DNA of 64,000 nucleotides from Trueperella pecoris (GTDB taxonomy: Bacteria > Actinomycetota > Actinomycetes > Actinomycetales > Actinomycetaceae): the NCBI RefSeq assembly GCF_014926385.1, contig NZ_CP053291.1, forward strand, positions 1,364,001 through 1,428,000, read 5' to 3'. Below the pieces are notes generated by a model. That model saw only the letters and a list, made by a program, of their open reading frames with translations. It did not search any database and was not told where the DNA came from. This document shows positions 7,979 to 14,841 of the stretch, in pieces; position 1 is the stretch's first letter; each line of letters starts with the position of its first letter. The position numbers and the translations under genes were made by a program.

Positions 7979-8632
7979 ATGACCGAACTCCGCCTCGCCC
8001 TCCACACCGACCTGCGCTCCGAGATTGAGATCAAGCGTTCACGCTTCATCACGATCGCCCGGCGCGTTGGGGAGGTCGAGGAGGCTCGGCAGGTTCTCGC
8101 CGATGCACGCGCCGAATTTCCCGACGCACGCCATCACTGCTCAGCCTACGTGGTTTCACAGGCTGACGCCCAGCCCGTCCTCAATTCTTCCGACGACGGC
8201 GAACCGTCCGGTACCGCCGGGCGCCCCATGCTCGATGTCCTCACCGGCCACGGACTGACCGATATTGCCGTGGTGGTCGTGCGCTACTTTGGGGGCACCC
8301 TGCTGGGCACAGGAGGGCTAGTGCGTGCGTATTCCGACGCCGTCCGCGCCGCACTCTCCGGCACTCCCCTGGCGAGCCAGCTCAAGCTTGCCCGCATGCG
8401 CGTGAGCACGCTGCACGCCACGGCCGGCAAGCTTGAGGCCGACCTTCGCGGCCGTGGCTACCACGTCGTGAGCGTGGACTACGGCGCCACCCGCACGCAC
8501 ATTGACGTCGCTGTGGCGGACGTATCATCTTTTGCGGCAGAGATCGCCCAGCTCAGTGCTGGCGCGGTAAAGGCGGAGGACGTCGGCGTCGTCGTCGTGG
8601 AAAAATCGGCCGGATCTTTCCCGGCGTGGTGA
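7979..8632 (+). CDS. YigZ/IMPACT (UPF0029) family protein, 217 aa
   Basis: Conserved cytosolic protein of the YigZ family, related to eukaryotic IMPACT, probably a regulator or RNA/translation-associated factor; its exact role is not settled. Signature in order: EIKRSRFITIARRV (residues 16-29), DARHHCSAYVV (about 48-58), the SSDDGEPSGTAGRPML loop, VVVRYFGGTLLGTGGLVRAYSDA, and a C-terminal ferredoxin-like DUF1949 domain. Length is standard. There is no Shine-Dalgarno, but AATAAT lies about nine bases before the ATG, so the message may be leaderless. Confidence 0.93.
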   Translation: MTELRLALHTDLRSEIEIKRSRFITIARRVGEVEEARQVLADARAEFPDARHHCSAYVVSQADAQPVLNSSDDGEPSGTAGRPMLDVLTGHGLTDIAVVVVRYFGGTLLGTGGLVRAYSDAVRAALSGTPLASQLKLARMRVSTLHATAGKLEADLRGRGYHVVSVDYGATRTHIDVAVADVSSFAAEIAQLSAGAVKAEDVGVVVVEKSAGSFPAW

Positions 8633-8640
8633 CAAACACT

Positions 8641-8668
8641 TTGACGTGGACAGACGAAGCCGTAAACT
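8641..8668 (+). promoter_or_regulatory. Promoter of the cys leader and cysK-cysE
   Basis: TTGACG (8641-8646), a 16-base spacer and TAAACT (8663-8668). Transcription from about 8675 would give a leader of about 225 bases before cysK, long enough for the leader peptide and hairpins described next. Confidence 0.6.
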
Positions 8669-8704
8669 AACACTGTTGATCTTTCAAATAAACACGATAC
8701 GTGC

Positions 8705-8891
8705 ATGGCAACCTCGGAAAGGACGGTCGAGATGATGATGACCGCACCGACGTGTTGCCGTACGTGTCGATGAGGTGGCAGACCTTAGTTTTGGTGCCCC
8801 TTCGGGCATGTGTGCCACCTTGGGCCGCTCTCCCAACTAATGAGCATGTGTAAAAAGTAAACATGGGCTTTAAAGCGCCCTGATGCCAAGG
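8705..8891 (+). promoter_or_regulatory. Candidate cysteine-responsive attenuator of cysK-cysE
   Basis: Alternative pairings surround the leader peptide. ggcaac (8707-8712) can pair with gttgcc over the Cys codons (8754-8759). AGGTGGCA (8773-8780) pairs perfectly with TGCCACCT (8813-8820), enclosing an inner TGCCC/GGGCA stem. CCTTGG (8818-8823) overlaps that stem and is complementary to CCAAGG (8886-8891) at the cysK ribosome-binding site. No run of U follows any stem, so control is more likely on translation, or Rho-dependent, than by an intrinsic terminator. The pairings are seen; the switching mechanism is inferred. Confidence 0.6.
8732..8773 (+). CDS. Cys-rich leader peptide upstream of cysK, 13 aa
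   Basis: Short frame MMMTAPTCCRTCR then TGA. Three of thirteen residues are cysteine, two of them adjacent (TGT TGC at 8753-8758, TGT at 8765-8767). AAAGGA lies about 13 bases upstream. It lies in the leader of a cysteine-synthesis operon and its stop codon abuts a strong hairpin, as expected of a ribosome-stalling sensor of cysteinyl-tRNA. Poly-cysteine leader ORFs acting as cysteine attenuators are known in mycobacteria. The peptide itself probably has no function after synthesis. Confidence 0.7.
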   Translation: MMMTAPTCCRTCR

Positions 8892-8900
8892 AATTGATCA

Positions 8901-9830
8901 ATGATTTACAACAATGCAACTGAACTCGTCGGCCGCACTCCCCTCGTTCGCATCAATCGTCTCACGGGCGACGCACAAGCCCAGGTCCTTGCCAAGCTTG
9001 AGTTTTACAATCCTGCTAACTCGGTGAAAGACCGCATCGGCGTCGCCATTGTTGACGCGGCAGAAGCTTCCGGCCAGCTGCAGCCGGGCGGAACGATCGT
9101 CGAGGCTACCTCAGGAAACACAGGTATTGCCCTTGCCTGGGTGGGCGCCGCCCGCGGATACAAGGTGGTGCTGACAATGCCTGCCTCAATGTCGAAAGAA
9201 CGCCGGGCCCTGTTGCGCGGCTTTGGGGCTGAGCTGGAACTGACCGAACCCGCTAGGGGCATGCAAGGCGCCGTGGATCGGGCCAAGGAAATCGCGGCGG
9301 AACGCCCCGGCTCAATCCTCGCCTCCCAGTTCGCCAACTCTGCCAACCCGGCCAAGCACCGCGCCACCACAGGCCCGGAGATTTGGGAAGACACCGACGG
9401 TCAGGTTGACATCCTCGTGGCTGGTATCGGCACGGGCGGGACACTAACCGGTACCGGATCCTACCTGCGCGAAAAGAACCCACATCTGAAGATCGTTGCT
9501 GTTGAGCCAGCTGAATCACCCCTGCTTTCTGAAGGAAAGGCCGGGCCCCACGGCATCCAGGGAATCGGGGCAAATTTCGTCCCCGAGGTACTCGACACTG
9601 AGCTTTACGACGAAGTCTTGCCCGTCGCCACTGCCGATGCCCTTGCCATGGCACGCCGTGCCGCCCACGAAGAAGGTCTCCTGGTGGGTATTTCATCCGG
9701 TGCGGCGCTCCTCGCAGCAGCCCAGGTTGCGCGGCGTGCGGAGAACACCGGAAAGAACGTCGTGGTCATCGTCCCTGACTTTGGCGAGCGTTACCTGTCA
9801 ACGCCACTCTTCGAGGGCTTGATCGACTGA
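8901..9830 (+). CDS. cysK: O-acetylserine sulfhydrylase (cysteine synthase A)
   Basis: PLP enzyme making L-cysteine from O-acetylserine and sulfide, 309 residues, cytosolic. Lys43 in [11 protein letters not shown] is the Schiff-base lysine; the substrate loop TSGNTG and the PLP-phosphate loop [10 protein letters not shown] follow. Start ATG 8901 has AAGGAA eight bases upstream. The downstream neighbour is cysE (63-base gap with a hairpin), the other half of the cysteine synthase complex. The pair is read as one operon under the cysteine leader. Confidence 0.97.
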   Translation: MIYNNATELVGRTPLVRINRLTGDAQAQVLAKLEFYNPANSVKDRIGVAIVDAAEASGQLQPGGTIVEATSGNTGIALAWVGAARGYKVVLTMPASMSKERRALLRGFGAELELTEPARGMQGAVDRAKEIAAERPGSILASQFANSANPAKHRATTGPEIWEDTDGQVDILVAGIGTGGTLTGTGSYLREKNPHLKIVAVEPAESPLLSEGKAGPHGIQGIGANFVPEVLDTELYDEVLPVATADALAMARRAAHEEGLLVGISSGAALLAAAQVARRAENTGKNVVVIVPDFGERYLSTPLFEGLID

Positions 9831-9836
9831 TTTTTT

Positions 9837-9872
9837 GCTCGCGGCCAGGTGCGAGAGCCCCTGGCCGCGAGC
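9837..9872. other. Hairpin between cysK and cysE
   Basis: GCTCGCGGCCAGG pairs perfectly with CCTGGCCGCGAGC around a 10-base loop. A T6 run lies before, not after, the stem on the coding strand, so it is a poor plus-strand terminator. It may act in mRNA processing or partial termination between the two genes. Confidence 0.5.
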
Positions 9873-9893
9873 ACACGCAGCTAAGGACTTTTC

Positions 9894-10469
9894 ATGACAG
9901 ACATCGGTCTCTTGAAGAAAATGCGCGAAGATCTCCAAGCAGCCGTGAACAATGATCCCGCAGCGAGGTCGCAAGTTGAGGTTTTCCTCACCTACCCGGG
10001 TGTTCATGCTGTGTGGGCCTACCGTGTTGCACATGCCATGTGGGTTAAGAACAAACGCCTAAGGTTGCCCGCCCGGCTACTCACCCAAACTATGCGCGCC
10101 CTGACCGGAGTGGAGATCCACCCCGGCGCCAAACTTGGACGCCGACTTTTCATTGATCACGGAATGGGGGTCGTGATTGGAGAAACAGCCGAGGTCGGCG
10201 AAGACGTGGTGATCTATCATGGCACCACGCTCGGCGGTACATCACTCAATGCTGGCAAACGTCATCCGACGGTAGGCAATCGGGTCACCATCGGATCTGG
10301 GGCCAAGGTGCTCGGCCCCATACAGATTGGTGACGATGTGGCGATTGGGGCGAACGCCGTCGTCGTCAAAGACGTTCCGGCCAAGTGCGTGGCCGTAGGA
10401 ATCCCGGCGGTCAACCGAGCGAAAAAGGTGACCGCCGAGCCATTGCATGACCCGGCGATCTACATTTAA
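9894..10469 (+). CDS. cysE: Serine O-acetyltransferase
   Basis: Transfers acetyl from acetyl-CoA to L-serine, the step before cysK. 191 residues, the short EpsC-like form. Alpha-helical N-terminus ending [11 protein letters not shown], then the left-handed hexapeptide beta helix: [60 protein letters not shown]. Active-site Asp-His pair in FIDHGMG. The C-terminal tail ends DPAIYI; a terminal Ile is what the CysK active site grips in the cysteine synthase complex. AAGGA lies seven bases before the start. Confidence 0.97.
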   Translation: MTDIGLLKKMREDLQAAVNNDPAARSQVEVFLTYPGVHAVWAYRVAHAMWVKNKRLRLPARLLTQTMRALTGVEIHPGAKLGRRLFIDHGMGVVIGETAEVGEDVVIYHGTTLGGTSLNAGKRHPTVGNRVTIGSGAKVLGPIQIGDDVAIGANAVVVKDVPAKCVAVGIPAVNRAKKVTAEPLHDPAIYI

Positions 10470-10505
10470 ATCGTCGTCGCGCTTCCGTTGCTGACAGTCA
10501 ACCCG

Positions 10506-10964
10506 CTAAAAGGTACGTTGGCCGTCTTCGTATGCGGCCATCATTTCAATTCGTGACTGGTGGCGCGAGCTCTCGTCGTAGCCGGTTGCTACGAAAATAT
10601 CAACGAATCTAGTGGCTTCCTCGATGGTATGTTGGCGAGCACCGATAGAGATGACGTTGGCGTTGTTATGTTGCCGGGCAAGCTCTGCAGTGGATTCATT
10701 CCACACCAATGCGGCGCGAATCCCCCGAACCTTGTTGGCCGCCATTTGTTCACCGTTACCGGAGCCGCCGATGACGATACCCAGCGAGCCCGGTTCCGCG
10801 ACGGTTGCCTCCGCAGCGGCAAAGCACACTGGTGGATAAGCATCGAGCTTATCGTATTCTTTGTAGCCGTGGTCGACGACGTCGTGTCCGGCCTCGGTCA
10901 GGTGAGCAATGAGGCGCTCCCTCAGTTCAAAACCCGCATGGTCTGCAGCAATATGTATACGCAT
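10506..10964 (-). CDS. rpiB: Ribose-5-phosphate isomerase B
   Basis: Interconverts ribose-5-phosphate and ribulose-5-phosphate in the pentose phosphate pathway; 152 residues, cytosolic. Starts MRIHIAADHAGFELRE. The active-site loop reads GGSGNGEQMAANKVRG: as in Mycobacterium tuberculosis RpiB, the catalytic Cys of the E. coli type is absent and a Glu takes its place. NNANVISIGAR follows. The gene has no ribosome-binding site, but TATACT ends six bases before the ATG, which points to a leaderless message. It faces divergently away from pepO across 88 bases. Confidence 0.94.
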   Translation of the reverse strand: MRIHIAADHAGFELRERLIAHLTEAGHDVVDHGYKEYDKLDAYPPVCFAAAEATVAEPGSLGIVIGGSGNGEQMAANKVRGIRAALVWNESTAELARQHNNANVISIGARQHTIEEATRFVDIFVATGYDESSRHQSRIEMMAAYEDGQRTF

Positions 10965-10970
10965 ATTTCC

Positions 10971-10993
10971 AGTATAAGAACAACCCGGTTGTT
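10971..10993 (-). promoter_or_regulatory. rpiB -10 box with overlapping palindrome
   Basis: TATACT (10971-10976, minus) lies six bases before the rpiB ATG. AACAACC-C-GGTTGTT at 10979-10993 is a perfect 7+1+7 inverted repeat in the spacer between -10 and -35, a typical place for a repressor operator. The cognate regulator is unknown. Confidence 0.5.
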
Positions 10994-11040
10994 AGCGCTA
11001 AGTGCAAACGCGCAACTTTTCCTCGCCTCCGTCCCAGTCG

Positions 11041-11046
11041 TAAACT
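11041..11046 (+). promoter_or_regulatory. -10 box of leaderless pepO
   Basis: TAAACT followed by GGCACA and then the ATG at 11053, with no Shine-Dalgarno, so transcription would begin at or next to the start codon. Confidence 0.5.
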
Positions 11047-11052
11047 GGCACA

Positions 11053-13059
11053 ATGACTGATACAACAACTCAAAACATCATTGAAGGCCTGGATCGCACG
11101 GTTCGCCCGCAGGACGACCTCTTCCGACACGTCAACGGTAAGTGGCTTGCCACCGCCGAAATTCCCGCCGATCAGTCACAGACCGGCGGATTCATGGATC
11201 TTCACCTCGCAGCAGAAGCCAACGTGCACGATATCGTCAAGGTGAGCGCCAATCGCGTTGCGTGTGGGGACTGCGTCGATGAAGACGCAAAGAAAGTCGC
11301 CGCCCTGTATTCAGCTTTCATGGATGAGGACCGAATCAACGGCCTGGGAAGTGCCCCACTTGCACAAGATTTCAATGTGATCGATAGTGCACAGACGAAG
11401 GAAGATCTGGAAGTCGCCGTCGGGCGCCTACTGCAGACGGGAGTACCCGCTCCTTTCGGCGTGGAAATCGACGCAGATCAAAACAACCCGAGCGCCAACA
11501 TTACTTGGCTTTACCAGGATGGTCTTGGTTTGCCAGACGAGGCATACTACCGCGATGAACAGTACGCAGTTTTCCGCGACCAATACGTTTCCTTTATTCC
11601 GACCCTCTTCTGCCTTGCTACGGGTGAGAACGACGCCGTCGCACAAGAAGCTACGAGCGCTATCGTCGATTTTGAAACCAAGTTGGCTTCCCACCACATG
11701 GATGTGGTTGACTCTCGCGATGCGGATAAGACCAATAACGTCATGGCTTGGGACGACTTTATCGGTAGCGCGCCTGGATTTAGTTGGACCGCGGCGTTTG
11801 CGGTACTGGGCATTTCGAAAGAAAATGCTCCTGAGATCCTCGTGCGCAACCCCGAGGCTCTGACCGGCTTTGCCCGTGAATGGGCGAACGCCGATCTGGG
11901 TCAGCTGAAGACCTACCTCAAATGGAACGTCATCCGAGCCCGCGCTCCTTTCCTCAGCGAAGACATCGTTCAGGCCGATTTTAACTTCTACGGCAAGGTC
12001 CTATCCGGCGCTACAGAGATGCGCGACCGCTGGAAGCGTGCCGTGTCTTTGGTAGATGACGTCCTGGGCGAAACCGTAGGCAAGCTCTACGTGGAACGCC
12101 ACTTTCCACCCCATCACAAGGCGCTCATGGAGCAGCTCGTTGATGACCTACTCGCCGCCTACCATGACTCGATCTCCAGTCTTGATTGGATGACTGACAT
12201 AACGCGGGAAAAGGCGCTAGCTAAGCTTTCCACTACCGTCACCAAGATTGGTTATCCGGATAAATGGCGCGATTACTCAGCACTGACGATTACTGACTCG
12301 CTCATGGACAACGTTCGAGCCTCCGCAAAATTCGAGTCCGATCGCAAAGTCGCCAAACTTGGTAAACCGGTGGACCGTGACGAGTGGCTCATGACCCCGC
12401 AAACGGTCAACGCCTACTACAACCCGGTTGCGAACGAGATTGTGTTCCCTGCTGCCATCCTTCAGCCTCCTTTCTTCGACGCCGACGCTGACCCTGCCTA
12501 CAATTACGGCGGCATCGGCGCTGTCATTGGCCACGAGATCGGTCATGCCTTTGATGATCAAGGATCGAAGTATGACGGCGAGGGGCGCTTGAACAACTGG
12601 TGGACGGACGAGGACCGCACGGAATTTGAAGAGCGCACCAAAGCTCTGATCAGCCAGTATGATGCTTACACTCCTGCCCAGCTTGGTGAAGATTCCGGCT
12701 TCTGCGTCAACGGCGCTTTTACGCTGGGTGAGAACATCGGCGATCTCGGTGGCCTATCGATCGCGCTCAAGGCCTACGACATCGCGATGAAGCGTGAGGG
12801 ATACGGCTCTTCTATGGATGCCCCCGTCATCGAAGGCTATACCGGACGTCAGCGCGTGTTCCTCAATTGGGGACGCATCTGGAAGAACCTGCTCCGAGAC
12901 GAGATCGCGATTCAGTATCTCGCCGTTGACCCCCATTCCCCTTCCGAGTTCCGTTGCAACGGCGTTGTGAAGAATATTGATGCGTTTGCTGAAGAGTTCG
13001 GCGTCGTCCCCGGCGATGAGCTCTATCTCGCGCCGGAAGAGCGCGTGCGCATCTGGTAA
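11053..13059 (+). CDS. pepO: M13-family zinc endopeptidase (PepO/neprilysin type)
   Basis: 668-residue zinc metallopeptidase that cleaves oligopeptides. Zinc motif HEIGH at residues 494-498 in GAVIGHEIGHAFDDQG, and the third ligand in ENIGDLGG with Glu about residue 560. NAYYNP upstream is the family's substrate-backbone loop (NAYY/F). The C-terminus ends APEERVRIW, close to the CxxW end of eukaryotic members. No signal peptide or membrane anchor, so the enzyme is probably cytosolic, as in lactic acid bacteria and oral actinomycetes. A GC-rich hairpin follows the stop codon. Confidence 0.96.
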   Translation: MTDTTTQNIIEGLDRTVRPQDDLFRHVNGKWLATAEIPADQSQTGGFMDLHLAAEANVHDIVKVSANRVACGDCVDEDAKKVAALYSAFMDEDRINGLGSAPLAQDFNVIDSAQTKEDLEVAVGRLLQTGVPAPFGVEIDADQNNPSANITWLYQDGLGLPDEAYYRDEQYAVFRDQYVSFIPTLFCLATGENDAVAQEATSAIVDFETKLASHHMDVVDSRDADKTNNVMAWDDFIGSAPGFSWTAAFAVLGISKENAPEILVRNPEALTGFAREWANADLGQLKTYLKWNVIRARAPFLSEDIVQADFNFYGKVLSGATEMRDRWKRAVSLVDDVLGETVGKLYVERHFPPHHKALMEQLVDDLLAAYHDSISSLDWMTDITREKALAKLSTTVTKIGYPDKWRDYSALTITDSLMDNVRASAKFESDRKVAKLGKPVDRDEWLMTPQTVNAYYNPVANEIVFPAAILQPPFFDADADPAYNYGGIGAVIGHEIGHAFDDQGSKYDGEGRLNNWWTDEDRTEFEERTKALISQYDAYTPAQLGEDSGFCVNGAFTLGENIGDLGGLSIALKAYDIAMKREGYGSSMDAPVIEGYTGRQRVFLNWGRIWKNLLRDEIAIQYLAVDPHSPSEFRCNGVVKNIDAFAEEFGVVPGDELYLAPEERVRIW

Positions 13060-13070
13060 GTAGTCCCACG

Positions 13071-13105
13071 CTGCGGCCGCAGTACCGTTCATACTGCGGC
13101 CGCAG
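13071..13105 (+). terminator. Hairpin after pepO
   Basis: CTGCGGCCGCAGTA pairs perfectly with TACTGCGGCCGCAG around CCGTTCA. No long T run follows; it probably limits read-through into the DUF808 gene. Confidence 0.6.
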
Positions 13106-13129
13106 CCGCATCACTTTCGGGAGGATATC

Positions 13130-14116
13130 GTGGCTACTGGCTTTCTTGCCCTACTCGATGACATCGCGGCGCTAGCCCGCATCGCAGCCGCATCAATTGA
13201 TGACATCGCGGCCGGAACGGCCAAGGCTAGTACGAAGGCGGTCGGGGTTGTCATCGATGACACGGCGGTGACTCCGCAATACATCGATGGCCTAAACCCG
13301 GCGCGCGAGCTGCCCATCATTCGCCGGATCTTCTGGGGCTCGATCCGCAACAAGCTCGTCATCATCGTGCCCATCGCCTTGTTGCTCTCCCAGTTCGCGC
13401 CCTGGGCGCTGACGCCGCTCCTCATGCTCGGCGGCACCTACCTGTGCTACGAGGGTGCGCATAAGATCGGGGACAAGCTCAAGCGGGGTAAGAAAACGAA
13501 GAAGGACGCGCCCGCGGCGGCTCGGGGTGCGCAGGCCGAGGACCAGATCGTCTCCCAAGCAACGCGCACCGATTTCATCCTCTCGGCCGAGATCATGGTC
13601 ATCGCTCTCGGCGAGGTGACCGACCGCCAGCTGTGGGTGCGCACCGTCATCCTCGTCTTCGTCGCCTTCCTCATCACGGCGTTGGTCTACGGAATCGTGG
13701 CGATCTTGGTCAAGATGGACGACGCCGGTGTGGCGCTAGCCCGCAAGAAGTCCCCCGCCGTGCAGAAGATCGGGCGCGGGTTGTTCGCGGCCATGCCCAA
13801 GATCATGTCGGTCATCACCGTGGTGGGAACCTTCGCCATGCTCTGGGTGGGCGGGCACATCGTACTCGCCGGCCTTGCCGACACCCTGTGGGCTGCACCC
13901 TACGAGCTCGGCCATCATCTCTCCGCATCCGCCGGCACCGGTGGTTTCCTTCCGTGGCTCGTTGACACGGTTTATTCCATGCTCGTCGGAATCGTATGGG
14001 GTGCGATCATCGTCGGCATCATGGCACCCTTCGGCCACGGTCACGACGAAGTCGAGGTCGTCCCCGGCGAGGACGGGCATCTTCACCTACGCGAATCGCG
14101 CAAAGACTCCAAGTAG
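13130..14116 (+). CDS. DUF808 (YedI-like) membrane protein, 328 aa
   Basis: Inner-membrane protein of unknown function. GTG start at 13130 with GGGAGGAT five bases upstream. The N-terminus MATGFLALLDDIAALARIAAASIDDIAAGTAKAS is the family signature. Hydrophobic segments lie near residues 75-105, 160-190, 220-250 and 280-305, with a Lys-rich cytosolic stretch between the first and second (KRGKKTKKDAP). C-terminal charged tail after PFGHGHDEVEV. No functional partner is evident: pepO upstream and the broken DsbA-like gene downstream are unrelated. Confidence 0.92.
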   Translation: MATGFLALLDDIAALARIAAASIDDIAAGTAKASTKAVGVVIDDTAVTPQYIDGLNPARELPIIRRIFWGSIRNKLVIIVPIALLLSQFAPWALTPLLMLGGTYLCYEGAHKIGDKLKRGKKTKKDAPAAARGAQAEDQIVSQATRTDFILSAEIMVIALGEVTDRQLWVRTVILVFVAFLITALVYGIVAILVKMDDAGVALARKKSPAVQKIGRGLFAAMPKIMSVITVVGTFAMLWVGGHIVLAGLADTLWAAPYELGHHLSASAGTGGFLPWLVDTVYSMLVGIVWGAIIVGIMAPFGHGHDEVEVVPGEDGHLHLRESRKDSK

Positions 14117-14171
14117 TCCCCCGGCCAGTCGATGAGAACGCGGCGGGCCCGGTTTGGAGTAAGCGGGTCTG

Positions 14172-14655
14172 CTAGGACGCGGCGGGCCCGAAGAACGCCG
14201 TACCCGCGACGGAGATGATCGGGACGCCGACGTCGTCGCCTACCAGCTCCAGCGCCTGACGGGTCGAGGCCGCCAGCTCGTGGTCGAATTCTTCCCCGAC
14301 CGTACGCTCAAGGAGCGCCACGTCCAGTCCCACGGCTTGGAGTGCATCGGCGAGCACGTCGTCGTCTTTCGGCTCGCCATGCTTGTGCACGCGGGTGCCG
14401 AGCGCCGTGTAGAAGTCCGCAAGCTTGTCGGGGGCGCTCAGGGCGACGCCCATCGCGATGCGACCAAAGTTGCGGATTTCATCCATGTGGGCGCGGTAGC
14501 CCTCATCCAGCTCACGGCCCTTGTTGAGTTCGTAGAGAGAACGGGTGTCAGGCGCCCTCGAGGTCGCGCAATTCCGAGACCTCGACCAGCCAGCGCGAGG
14601 TGATCCACGTCCACGGGCAGGAAGGGTCAAAGCAAAAATCTACTTTTTCGCTCAT
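14172..14655 (-). pseudogene. DsbA-like (Rv2466c-type, mycothiol-dependent) protein, broken
   Basis: The ATG at 14655 opens MSEKVDFCFDPSCPWTWITS, the thioredoxin-fold start with CPWT in place of the usual CxxC-type CPWC. It continues WLVEVSELRDLE and then hits TGA. The family continuation SLYELNKGRELDEGYRAHMDEI runs to 14172, but in another frame. Restoring a Trp codon at the TGA and one CT unit in the CTCTCT tract (near 14530-14540) would rejoin the frames at the expected length, so one nonsense change and one 2-base loss are the simplest account. Rv2466c is a mycothiol-dependent reductase in mycobacteria. Function is presumably lost here; a sequencing error would have to explain two changes. 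Confidence 0.72.
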
Positions 14656-14841
14656 GCCTTCATTCTTGCCGATAGCATGCGCTGTTGCCACGGATCGGCC
14701 GACGGCGTAGCGGCGGCGTGGGAGCAGGGTTCCCGGCGGGCGGCCGGTAGCAAGCGGCCTTCCGCCCTTCGGCTTTGGGAGGTGTCGGACCCAGTGAGTA
14801 TCCTTGATATCAGCCTGTTTTACCCCGATGGAAAGGACATC

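Noticed and set aside
8675-8900. SAM-type riboswitch in the cysK leader
   Set aside because: The conserved SAM-I/SAM-IV core (GRGGGA near a kink-turn) is not found; the Cys-rich leader peptide explains the structure better.
14545-14841. 99-codon upstream extension of pepN
   Set aside because: It overlaps the broken DsbA-like gene in antisense, is unlike any PepN N-terminus, and the ATG at 14842 has a good ribosome-binding site.
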